IMG/VR virus record: IMGVR_UViG_3300028394_000072
Location: 1-64,000 of that record
Reading direction: 5' to 3' (one strand)
Length of the DNA stretch: 64,000 nt
From: a virus
Below, piece by piece: positions 55,764 through 63,876 of the stretch; the first letter of the stretch is position 1; every line of letters begins with the position of its first letter. The notes under the pieces were generated by a model. It was not told the origin of the DNA, did not search any database, and was given only the letters and a program-made list of their open reading frames with translations. The translations under genes were made by a program, and so were the position numbers.

Positions 55764-57695
55764 TCAGAGCAATTTATTGAAATCACCATAGCTTCTTCCA
55801 TCTTTAGTCAAAGGACCTTTGTTTCCGTATCCGTATTCATCATTTTCTGTTGCAATCCCAGCTTCGAGCTTTGCTGTTATTAGTTGTTTGTATTCATTGT
55901 CAAGTTCATCAAAGACATCACCGACCATTTGGTTGAAATCATATCCATCAAAAAGACCCGGTAGATTCACTAAAGTCATTGCTACGTCATCATGTCCGGT
56001 CTGGCTAGAATATGTTCCCCTGTTATTAAGACCGAATGTAAATAGTTCAGGAATTGTCCATTTCTTATCATTTACTAAGATTTTACCCTCCCTTATTAAA
56101 CTTCTAAGAAGTTCACAGTACTTCATCTTGTTTTTTTCATTGTATTTAATACCGGGTTTTAGAATCCGAGCAGACTCTGAGTGTTTTGTAAATAAAAACA
56201 TCTCATCATAATAATCATCATCAGTCATTAGTTTTTCATAAAGCAATTCACCCTTAAAATTCATCTCAATAGCTAATTTAGTTCTATCTATGCTTACAAC
56301 TTTTACTAATCCTCTTAATAGCTTAACCAGCTCCTCTAATTTTATCTCATTATCTCTAAAAACCCCAACCTGTACAAGTCCGAAGAAATCCGACTCATCT
56401 TCAAATTCCTCTATTGCTTCTATTACTTTTTTAGGTAAGGGGGTAACCTTGAATATATTAACAACAGTAAAATCACCTTTTATTCCTGCGCTTATATCAA
56501 CAGAAAAAACGAACTTCTTCCCAGGGGAATTTGCGTTATCTAAGTTAAACTTAGGATGCCATAGGAGTTTTTCGTAATTAAGACTTTCCTCGTAATGTAA
56601 GCAATCTATCTCTCTCCATTCATATTCAACTTCATTAGACTTAATTTTTTTAAGCTCATTGGAGCCTAAAAGTAAAGATGAAGAGCTTAAGAATTGGTTA
56701 CCGTATTCCTGATTGAAGAGTTCCTCGCTTCCAAGGTTACCTATTTCCAGTTGTTTCCATGCTTCGTCTCTTCCTGGAACTTGCCACCAATCAACCCTTA
56801 TTGGATTAAAACTATTCTCTCCAGTGAGAGCACCCTGGTAAATCTCATAGAATTTATTCATTCCATTCGGAGTGGATGTTATGATTATTCTAGATACCTT
56901 TGATGATGATACAGTAGGATACGTAGATCTAAAGAATGCTTCAATAAAGTTAGTATTAATATGAGCAAACTCATCCATATAAAGGAAGTGTATAGTAAAA
57001 CCGATACCTGATGTTTTAGTTGTAGTTTTAGCTAGAATTCTACATCCGTTATCAAATCTCATTGACATCACGTTATTAACTATCATTCCTGGTTTAAGAA
57101 AGAACGGAAGGCCTTTTATAATCGCCTTGATCTTATCCATTAACTCCTCTGCAGTATCGCCAACATTGGCTAGAATCATCGCATTTTTATCATGATTGAA
57201 TAAGAGATACCAAACAAGTATAATAGATGAAGTTATCGAGTTATGCGACAATATATTATTCGTATAATATCTATGGTCTGGGTGATCTATGGATAAATCC
57301 ACCATAGAAACAGGGATACCAGTATTTTCTATATACTTAACTCTAGAAGGACCCGTTCTTGTCATTAATAAATCTCCAGGATTTAATTCTTTTACCAAAA
57401 TCTCATTGTTGTTCTCATCAAATAGAATATGTATATCGGCACAATCTAAATGATCCCCATTTTCAAGTTCGATAAACCAAACATCATAAGGCTGGGTTTC
57501 TAAATACTTGAACGCCTTAACGTAACCGCTATCTGATAAAACCTTAGTGCTTATATCATACTCAGCTATTATCTTTTTATCCGGATCATCTTGGTCAAGA
57601 TCCAAATGTGAAAACTCATAGGTCTCTATTAAACTTATGAGTTTAAGTATGGTTTTTTTGAGTAATCTTTTTATTTTGGACTTATGTTTTTCCAT
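55764..57695 (-). CDS. Large terminase, C-terminal half with C-intein (gp17-like)
   Basis: A 643-aa protein. Residues 1-152 are the C-terminal part of a split intein: a VLSDSGYVKAF strand, LENGDHLDCADIH (block B-type), LNPGDLLMTRTG, and the end block VDLSIDHPDHRYYTNNILSHN (residues 132-152), followed by Ser153. Residues 153-643 are the large terminase body: Walker B LYMDEFAHI, RuvC-type nuclease FSVDISAGIKGDFT, AIEMNFKGELL and GHDDVAMTLV. Joined to the N-terminal half, the extein is 613 aa, like T4 gp17 (610). It overlaps the endonuclease gene by 14 bases. Confidence 0.93.
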   Translation of the reverse strand: MEKHKSKIKRLLKKTILKLISLIETYEFSHLDLDQDDPDKKIIAEYDISTKVLSDSGYVKAFKYLETQPYDVWFIELENGDHLDCADIHILFDENNNEILVKELNPGDLLMTRTGPSRVKYIENTGIPVSMVDLSIDHPDHRYYTNNILSHNSITSSIILVWYLLFNHDKNAMILANVGDTAEELMDKIKAIIKGLPFFLKPGMIVNNVMSMRFDNGCRILAKTTTKTSGIGFTIHFLYMDEFAHINTNFIEAFFRSTYPTVSSSKVSRIIITSTPNGMNKFYEIYQGALTGENSFNPIRVDWWQVPGRDEAWKQLEIGNLGSEELFNQEYGNQFLSSSSLLLGSNELKKIKSNEVEYEWREIDCLHYEESLNYEKLLWHPKFNLDNANSPGKKFVFSVDISAGIKGDFTVVNIFKVTPLPKKVIEAIEEFEDESDFFGLVQVGVFRDNEIKLEELVKLLRGLVKVVSIDRTKLAIEMNFKGELLYEKLMTDDDYYDEMFLFTKHSESARILKPGIKYNEKNKMKYCELLRSLIREGKILVNDKKWTIPELFTFGLNNRGTYSSQTGHDDVAMTLVNLPGLFDGYDFNQMVGDVFDELDNEYKQLITAKLEAGIATENDEYGYGNKGPLTKDGRSYGDFNKLL

Positions 57696-58821
57696 ATATG
57701 AAATCTATACATTTTTTTATTTCCCCTCTAGAATCTTTTCTGTAATCTGATTCCCATATAGTTAAAACTTCGTAACCGTGATTATTTGCAGCATCTATTT
57801 TGGATTTATCATATTCCCATATATCATTAGCAGAAATCATTTTTACCCTATTTATATATTCGGCTTCATATAACTGAGGATTGCAGTGCCAATAATCACC
57901 GTTAAATTCTATTATTTTTTTAATAGTATTAAATGTTAAATCATATTTATATGCATTTCCATTCTTAGTTTTTATGAACTTTTCTTTTTTACCATATAGT
58001 ATACAATTATCAATTTTTAATAATCTTGTAATATCAATTAAGGTCAGTATTAATTCATCAGCAATCATAGATCTGCCTCCTCCTATATGTGTATTTTCGT
58101 TAAATACTTTAGATTTCCACAGTTTCTGCCTATCTAACCATATTTTTTTACCCTCAATTTCTCCATGGTTTTCTATACATATATCAAGTGAAAAAGTTTT
58201 TTGTTTCTTTGAAACTGTTAAAATTGCATCCTCCTCGGTCATGCCTTTATTCATCCAGTATTCTTTTTTTACCCACGACACAACCTTAGTTTCCATTAAT
58301 TTTTCAGCCGCTAATTTCTTGGCAGATTCAATTGATATATTTGGATCCTTCTTTAGGTAAAAATCTGGGCTAAATGGGGAAACAGATCTTCTTTTCTCGT
58401 CAGTGGTCTTTGATTTGTGCATTGGATTATTCTCGCCAGAATATAAATTACTTAATCTAGCCCGATGTTTGGGTTCTCTCATTCTAGCACCTGCATTTTT
58501 TGAACCGGCAGTTATTGAAGATGTTAACTTCTCTGACATGGTCAAAAACCCAGGGAATAAAAGTTTATATGATTCTGCATTGTGCTCAGGATGATATTTT
58601 TTTAGGTGCTGCCCAGTTACAGAACCAACGGGGGATCCGCATATCTGACAGATCACGTAATCAACATTTATTATTCCTGACTCTAATAACTCATTTTCTT
58701 TTTTCTTCCTGTCATGTTCAATTCTACAATTTTTGCTACAGAAATGAGATATATTGGCTCTTGTTAGATATTTTATATCGCAATATTTACAGACTTTTTC
58801 TACTTCCACCCTTTGTTTCAT
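57682..58821 (-). CDS. Free-standing Vsr-like (EDxHD) homing endonuclease
   Basis: A 379-aa protein lying exactly between the two terminase halves. The N-terminal zinc fingers are VCKYCDIKYLTRANISHFCS and CQICGSPVGS...HLKKYHPEH. A NUMOD3-like part (GENNPMHKSKTTDEKRR) follows. The C-terminal nuclease (AYKYDLTFNTIKKIIEFNGD, then YWHCNP, IWEYDKSK and GYEVLTIWESDY) fits the Vsr-like EDxHD family. It probably cuts uninterrupted terminase genes and promotes spread of the split-intein insertion. It starts 40 bases after the N-half stop with its own GATATATA motif, and the downstream half overlaps its 3' end. Confidence 0.9.
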   Translation of the reverse strand: MKQRVEVEKVCKYCDIKYLTRANISHFCSKNCRIEHDRKKKENELLESGIINVDYVICQICGSPVGSVTGQHLKKYHPEHNAESYKLLFPGFLTMSEKLTSSITAGSKNAGARMREPKHRARLSNLYSGENNPMHKSKTTDEKRRSVSPFSPDFYLKKDPNISIESAKKLAAEKLMETKVVSWVKKEYWMNKGMTEEDAILTVSKKQKTFSLDICIENHGEIEGKKIWLDRQKLWKSKVFNENTHIGGGRSMIADELILTLIDITRLLKIDNCILYGKKEKFIKTKNGNAYKYDLTFNTIKKIIEFNGDYWHCNPQLYEAEYINRVKMISANDIWEYDKSKIDAANNHGYEVLTIWESDYRKDSRGEIKKCIDFIYGKT

Positions 58822-58830
58822 AATAATATT

Positions 58831-58850
58831 TATATATTATATATCGCCAA
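58831..58850 (-). promoter_or_regulatory. Putative late promoter for the homing endonuclease (TTGGCGATATATAATATATA)
   Basis: The minus-strand GGCGATATATAAT motif ends 21 bases before the ATG at 58821, within the gap left by the split terminase. It would also give transcription of the C-terminal terminase half downstream. Confidence 0.5.
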
Positions 58851-58860
58851 GTCAAAAAAG

Positions 58861-59361
58861 TTACAATAAATTATATAAATAATATAATAAACTTTTACAT
58901 TTTTCTAATATTGTTATATTATTTGATGGTTTTAGCTTATTTATTGCTATATTATTGCCATTTGTGTCAATTATCTGGCTATTATTTAAAAGACATTTAC
59001 CAACCTGTCTAGGGGCTAGGAATATATTAAATCTATTTGCCTGATATTCTCTAAGTACAGAACTTTGATAATCCCTAAGCTTGATATAATTTAAACCCTC
59101 ATCTGTCATTACCTGGCAGTATTTAGAGAAATATGTAACATCTTCCGCACATTTTCTCATCTCGAGAATCTCTTCGTTAGTATACTCCCAAAGTATATTT
59201 GGTTTTTTTAGATCAGGATTTCCGTCATGAAATGGGTTATCCACTTCTTTGTAATCTAATCCCTCTTCATCGATTTTTCTAAGAAGTTCATTTACTCTTT
59301 CTGTGCTCCAATAGCTACTTTCTGATTGGGCTTCCTCTTTTTGTACTGCTTCTGAAAACAT
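58861..59361 (-). CDS. Large terminase, N-terminal half with N-intein (gp17-like)
   Basis: A 166-aa protein. Residues 1-122 are the terminase N-terminus: YFSKYCQVMTDEGLNYIKLR, DYQSSVLREYQ, and the Walker A start LAPRQVGK. The intein begins at Cys123 (CLLNNSQIIDTNGNNIAINK) and runs 44 residues to the stop. The insertion is inside the P-loop, immediately before its Ser/Thr; splicing with the C-half (starting Ser153) would restore a VGKS loop. A 44-residue N-intein with the other ~150 residues on the C-half is an atypical split position. It starts 2 bases after the small terminase stop. Confidence 0.93.
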   Translation of the reverse strand: MFSEAVQKEEAQSESSYWSTERVNELLRKIDEEGLDYKEVDNPFHDGNPDLKKPNILWEYTNEEILEMRKCAEDVTYFSKYCQVMTDEGLNYIKLRDYQSSVLREYQANRFNIFLAPRQVGKCLLNNSQIIDTNGNNIAINKLKPSNNITILEKCKSLLYYLYNLL

Positions 59362-59362
59362 A

Positions 59363-60142
59363 TTATTCTATTATATCGTCCTCGATAATGAAGTTGCTTT
59401 GATCTTCCTCGTCGTCTTGCGGACGGAATTTATCATCAATCAATTTTTTTTCTCTCGCATTAACAACGGAGTTAGGATCAAGTTCTATAGGTTTAACATC
59501 AATAACCTCGTTTCCTAGTATATCTCTAAGACCCTCCATTATACCTCTTGTTCCCCTAGATCTTATACCAGCTCCATCCGTATTAGAAGGATAGAAACTA
59601 TTACCCTCGCCCGTCTGATTTTGGTCCATAACTACTCCACCTGAATGTTTCTTTACTTCAAGTTCTGCATTTACCCTTTTATAGCTCTGCTCCATTTTCT
59701 CAAGGTAAGCCTGATAATCCTTGGGCATTTGCATTATTTGAGATTGAAGCTGAGCAAGCACCTCAAAAATTCTAGGATGCATGTTTCCTAAATCTATCTC
59801 TTCTAGTAATTTAGTGATCGCATGTTGAGCAGATTTCATCTGAAACATCATCGATGAAACGTTCATAGCATCAACTTTTTTCTTAACATCAAGAAATTCT
59901 ACGTGCCCGTGAGCGTCAGGATCTACATAGAATTTTGCTACTGAATCCATTAAAAATCTGGCCTCTGTTAAAGCACTGAGCTTCTCGTCGGCAAAATTCA
60001 TGAGTTCTGATGTTTTTAATCTCGGAAGGTCTCCAGAATCTAAAGAAATTGAATCCAGAGATTCTTCCATTATTATGGCATCTAGATTTTCTTTTATTTT
60101 CTCCTGTATTACCTTCTCTGGTTTAGGTTTTCTTCTTGGCAT
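59363..60142 (-). CDS. Small terminase (gp16-like)
   Basis: A 259-aa protein with a central all-helical core of coiled-coil type (SELMNFADEKLSALTEARFL, then MKSAQHAITKLLEEI and PKDYQAYLEKMEQSYKRVN). The polar N-terminus is Lys-rich and the C-terminal tail is long and acidic. T4 gp16 is 164 aa. The gp16-like ring stimulates the large terminase; the location directly before it supports the call, as sequence alone is weakly conserved. The C-terminus is unusually acidic. Confidence 0.75.
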   Translation of the reverse strand: MPRRKPKPEKVIQEKIKENLDAIIMEESLDSISLDSGDLPRLKTSELMNFADEKLSALTEARFLMDSVAKFYVDPDAHGHVEFLDVKKKVDAMNVSSMMFQMKSAQHAITKLLEEIDLGNMHPRIFEVLAQLQSQIMQMPKDYQAYLEKMEQSYKRVNAELEVKKHSGGVVMDQNQTGEGNSFYPSNTDGAGIRSRGTRGIMEGLRDILGNEVIDVKPIELDPNSVVNAREKKLIDDKFRPQDDEEDQSNFIIEDDIIE

Positions 60143-60145
60143 ATT

Positions 60146-62635
60146 TTATCTGTTTCTAGCGAACTTAGGTATGTTCAGCAATGGTTTAGCATTATCAATT
60201 ATGTGTGCTAGTTGCGAATCCCTTACTGTGTTTTGATTTAAAACAGTAGATTGGGTATCAACATCTATCATATTTTTAAATAGTCTTATATTACTTAGAT
60301 ATATCGGACCTGTGAATATTTTATAGGCATTTGTTTCTGTTCCATAGAATGGACTTGCTTTATCTGTGTTAATATTAGAAGGTGCGGCAAATAATATAGG
60401 CTCAGTAAACATTCTAACTTCCTCGTGTAGCTTTTTTAATTTACTAGATTGCTCGTTCGGATTAACAGGATCGTAGGTCATCCCCCATATGTTAGCTGCT
60501 ATCTGTTTATATGTATTAGAAATATTAACAACTACGCCATACCATTCCCCGTATTCTGGTGTAAATTGTAAAGGAGAATTTATGATCATACTATTAAGTC
60601 TTATAACCAAGCTCCCCTGGTCTAAGAAAGGATTAGTATTTTCGTCCATTACTCCTGAGTGTATTAGATCTACTCTCATACCCTTCATGTCAGAATTAGC
60701 GTCTAAATAAAGACCGCTTATTAAATTTCTACTTTGTGCTTTTTGTACTTTCCAAACTATAGTTCCCTCTGAGAAAGTGGTTGAGTTATTTTTGACAGTA
60801 AATCTATACTCGTCAATAACTGATAAAACCTCATATCCACCAGAGTGTAGCTTATCAGCTCTTATTGCAACATAGCCTTCGGGATTTGTAGCATAGGTTT
60901 CCCATCTTTCTAATCTATGTCTATTGGGATAAGTACTTAAATATAAATAATCAGAATCAGAGTTCTCTAGGGTTGCATTTAATATCGGATAACCTCTTTT
61001 AGTCATCTTTGTGTTATCGTAGAAATCTCTTAAAGTGAACCAACAAGTGTATGCTAATTCCTCATTATCTCTTAATAAAGGAAGTGACTTATATCTAACA
61101 GCATTCTTATATCTGCTAGGATCGAATATAAATTCAGGTGTATCAGAAAAAGCTTCACTTAGATCATAATAGTTATTTAAAACTATTGTCCAGTTATTAT
61201 TAAGATCGTATTCGATTATCGGAAGATCATTATAAACATAAGATCTGATAGGATCCTGAGACATCTGTGTTATTGTGGTAGCGTACTGTTGTGGCTTAGA
61301 AGACTTTAGCTCCTCAGATTTAACTTCTTCTCCGAATAACTCCTGAGTAGTTACCGCTATTCCTTCTAGTTCCTCCTTGTATGCAGGATCTTGAAAATAT
61401 GTATTACTTCTAGGACTGTATTTCTGTAGCTCTATTTTAAAATAAACCGGAGCATTCATGAAATCCCTGAATAAATAAGTTGAATTTATTTCGTAAATTC
61501 TATTAGTTATAGGGAAGTAAAGAATATCTCTCTTTCTAGGTTGTGATCCTTTACCAAATATGCTTTCAAAATATTTTCTATCTATTTGAATTTCAAAAGG
61601 ATTTTCAAACTGAAGTCCAAAAGGATCATAATTTATTTTATTATCAGGAAATTGATTTTGGGGAACTAGTATTTTAACACATTTCTCATCAACAACATTG
61701 AAAAGAGTGTATTCTCTAAGAATAACATCTTTACCCCTTCCCTGAGGCTGTACAGAATAATAGTTTGCTTCTAATCCAAAAACTTTATTAACCATCTGGC
61801 TTAAATCCTGATAAAGATTTAAAGCTTTATTTACTGCATAAGGATTGAATGTGAAATTACAATCACTAAATATAACGGGTCTAGTTGAAACCTCATTAGA
61901 ACATATTAGTGCAGGTTTTGATATAACTTTCTCTGGTGTAGGAGCATATTCAAGATCAAGTTCAAATTGAACTATCACTATGCTAGGATCTATTGGTTCG
62001 TCTGTATTATAGATTAATGTGCCATCATCATTGACAAGGACAGAGGTAAATCTGAATTCGGGGTAGAACTTATTATTGGGATCTAAAGTTATTTCAAAAA
62101 GATCCGAGAATTCGTTTGTTAATCCTCCTAAAGCTGTTCCTACATTTGTCCAAAGAGACCATGTTTTTCCGTCTATGCTATATCTGAAATCTATAGCGAT
62201 ATCATCAGCATCTAATATAGATCCCGAATTATTACTGTTTCCTGTATCAATTATCCATCCCTTAAATTTAGTGACATATGTAAATGGATTATCCCACGAT
62301 AGAACCCTATAATTACCTATATACGTGAAGTTTAAGGCACTATCTAGCTGTTCTATTCTGGTATTATAGTAATCAATGCTATCGCAAGGCTTGTAGTAAG
62401 TTTTGCCCTCTATTACAACTGTGTGATATCCTTCACATCCTATTTGTAATGCTCTAGCTTTTGCAGATTCTGGGGTAGCAAAAAGATTATCTACTGAAGA
62501 TTTTTTAATCTTATCAGTATTCTGCAACCCGTCATGATATTTATATCTTATATCGGTAAGATCGTATTGCTCCCCGCTTCCGTTATAAACTGGGGTTCCT
62601 TTCTTAGGAAACTTGTCCTCTGGGTTAAAACTCAT
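60146..62635 (-). CDS. Large neck/head structural protein, part gp14-like
   Basis: An 829-aa protein, rich in Tyr, Asn and Pro, typical of virion components. A central block, FGKGSQPRKRDILYFP then ITNRIYEINSTYLFRDFMNA and PVYFKIELQKYSPRSNTYF (about residues 360-410), resembles T4 gp14-type neck proteins (R-x-x-D-x-x-Y-x-P...R-x-F/Y-E-I...F-x-x-x-L-x-x-Y). The C-terminal half has beta-sandwich-like parts that could bind carbohydrates. Its place before the terminases matches neck genes in T4. The gp14 similarity is partial, so the role is tentative. The promoter is at 62655-62668. Confidence 0.55.
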   Translation of the reverse strand: MSFNPEDKFPKKGTPVYNGSGEQYDLTDIRYKYHDGLQNTDKIKKSSVDNLFATPESAKARALQIGCEGYHTVVIEGKTYYKPCDSIDYYNTRIEQLDSALNFTYIGNYRVLSWDNPFTYVTKFKGWIIDTGNSNNSGSILDADDIAIDFRYSIDGKTWSLWTNVGTALGGLTNEFSDLFEITLDPNNKFYPEFRFTSVLVNDDGTLIYNTDEPIDPSIVIVQFELDLEYAPTPEKVISKPALICSNEVSTRPVIFSDCNFTFNPYAVNKALNLYQDLSQMVNKVFGLEANYYSVQPQGRGKDVILREYTLFNVVDEKCVKILVPQNQFPDNKINYDPFGLQFENPFEIQIDRKYFESIFGKGSQPRKRDILYFPITNRIYEINSTYLFRDFMNAPVYFKIELQKYSPRSNTYFQDPAYKEELEGIAVTTQELFGEEVKSEELKSSKPQQYATTITQMSQDPIRSYVYNDLPIIEYDLNNNWTIVLNNYYDLSEAFSDTPEFIFDPSRYKNAVRYKSLPLLRDNEELAYTCWFTLRDFYDNTKMTKRGYPILNATLENSDSDYLYLSTYPNRHRLERWETYATNPEGYVAIRADKLHSGGYEVLSVIDEYRFTVKNNSTTFSEGTIVWKVQKAQSRNLISGLYLDANSDMKGMRVDLIHSGVMDENTNPFLDQGSLVIRLNSMIINSPLQFTPEYGEWYGVVVNISNTYKQIAANIWGMTYDPVNPNEQSSKLKKLHEEVRMFTEPILFAAPSNINTDKASPFYGTETNAYKIFTGPIYLSNIRLFKNMIDVDTQSTVLNQNTVRDSQLAHIIDNAKPLLNIPKFARNR

Positions 62636-62640
62636 TATTT

Positions 62641-62668
62641 AGTGGATATCTTTTCTTTATATATCCAC
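62641..62668. repeat. 9-bp inverted repeat overlapping a late-type promoter
   Basis: AGTGGATAT (62641-62649) is the exact reverse complement of ATATCCACT (62660-62668), separated by 10 bases. One arm lies within the promoter motif and the other close to the start codon at 62635. It could be an operator or an mRNA leader hairpin. Confidence 0.7.
62655..62668 (-). promoter_or_regulatory. Putative late promoter (GTGGATATATAAAG)
   Basis: The minus-strand GTGGATATATAA motif ends about 25 bases before the ATG at 62635. It is identical in its first 12 bases to the motif at 42505-42520 and would drive the neck protein and terminase genes. Confidence 0.5.
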
Positions 62669-62687
62669 TTAAATAAATAAGAGAAGC

Positions 62688-63869
62688 TTAGACTTCTTCA
62701 GAAGTCCATTCGATAACGGATTGAAATACACGTTCTGGTGTTATTGATTTAGTACATTCAAAATGTCTATCTGTGTCCTTATGCTCAGGACACCACAACC
62801 AATCACCTCTATCGAACTTATGTTCAACTTTATTGAAGCATCCATGGCAAACATCGGTGTTTATTATTCTGAGAGTTTTGTCAGAGAATTCACAAAAGGG
62901 TTGGGTGAAACCTGAGATCACAACAACGGGAACGTCTAAGCCCCAGGCCAGCCACGAAAGACCTGAACTTACACCAACGAAGAATTCACAATTAAGCATA
63001 TCGCTTATTCTGTCCTCTATTGGCCTATCACCAGTTCTATCAATCACATTAGAAAAATGATTTCCCTGTTTATGAATTACAACAACTTCATATCCTATAC
63101 TTTTAAATAGATCAATAAGCTGCTGCCATCCTCCGGGATAATTCCAATGTTTTGCAGCAGCAGTAGATTCTGTTCCGATACAAATGTATTTTTTATCCGA
63201 AGGGGTTTCATTTATTGCTTTCTTTAATCTTGGTCTGATCTCACCGATATATTCTAGTCCTAATATATCTGATGCAACTTTCTGCAGCGGGCATAATCTA
63301 GGATCAACTTTATGATGATTAATATCGGTTTCTTGATACCATCCAATTCCAACTAAAACGTCAATATTATCCTCTCTATATCCTGGGTGTTTGAATTTAA
63401 GAACATCATATTGTCCTTCGAATAGGTGATTCCAGAAAGTAGTGATTGTTATATCCGAACAGTTATGAACCTCTGCGAATCTATTAACATAAGGGACCCA
63501 AGCTAAAGTGTCACCAAGTGAACTGCTTTCTAAAGAAATTATCACTTTACCCGATCTTATCTTTTTAAAAAGGTTGAATTCATGAACCTGCTCACCATTC
63601 TTGTCATAAACAAATATCGTTACATCATCAATCCATCTTCTGTATGCGTAGCAGAAATGACCTGTAATTATCTGGGAAGAGTATATTACAGAACCCGATG
63701 CGTCTTTTATATGTACTGTATACGGTTCAACATTAAAATCTCCAAAGTCTATAGTTACTTTAGGCGATTGATCAAACTGGGCTCTTATCTTTACCTTATG
63801 TTTAAATATAGGGTAATCTGACTTTTTTACGTCATCATAGATAGCTATTGATTCCTTGTGTATCTGCAT
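62688..63869 (-). CDS. TibC-like protein O-glycosyltransferase (GT9 family)
   Basis: A 393-aa protein. From about residue 105 it has a GT-B heptosyltransferase (GT9) body: SLESSSLGDTLAWVPYVNRF, YICIGTESTAAAKHWNYPGG, VVIHKQGN, and FFVGVSSGLSWLAWGLDVPV (donor-site Ser/Gly). Near the C-terminus four Cys (341, 344, 360 and 372, starting CHGCFN and including WLWCPEH and FECT) match the iron-finger of TibC-type heptosyltransferases, which glycosylate autotransporters. The ~100 N-terminal residues are a beta-rich domain. It could glycosylate a phage virion protein or a host surface protein. It lies 7 bases after the partial gene at the right edge. Confidence 0.8.
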   Translation of the reverse strand: MQIHKESIAIYDDVKKSDYPIFKHKVKIRAQFDQSPKVTIDFGDFNVEPYTVHIKDASGSVIYSSQIITGHFCYAYRRWIDDVTIFVYDKNGEQVHEFNLFKKIRSGKVIISLESSSLGDTLAWVPYVNRFAEVHNCSDITITTFWNHLFEGQYDVLKFKHPGYREDNIDVLVGIGWYQETDINHHKVDPRLCPLQKVASDILGLEYIGEIRPRLKKAINETPSDKKYICIGTESTAAAKHWNYPGGWQQLIDLFKSIGYEVVVIHKQGNHFSNVIDRTGDRPIEDRISDMLNCEFFVGVSSGLSWLAWGLDVPVVVISGFTQPFCEFSDKTLRIINTDVCHGCFNKVEHKFDRGDWLWCPEHKDTDRHFECTKSITPERVFQSVIEWTSEEV

Positions 63870-63876
63870 TGATCAT

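Noticed and set aside
57682-58821. Group I intron carrying a homing endonuclease in the terminase gene
   Set aside because: The flanking frames carry intein N- and C-terminal blocks as protein (Cys at start, HN then Ser at end), and no group I intron core is visible between them.
62691-62706. Hairpin GACTTC-TTCA-GAAGTC considered as a terminator of the glycosyltransferase gene
   Set aside because: It lies inside the coding end of the gene and no T-run follows on leftward reading.
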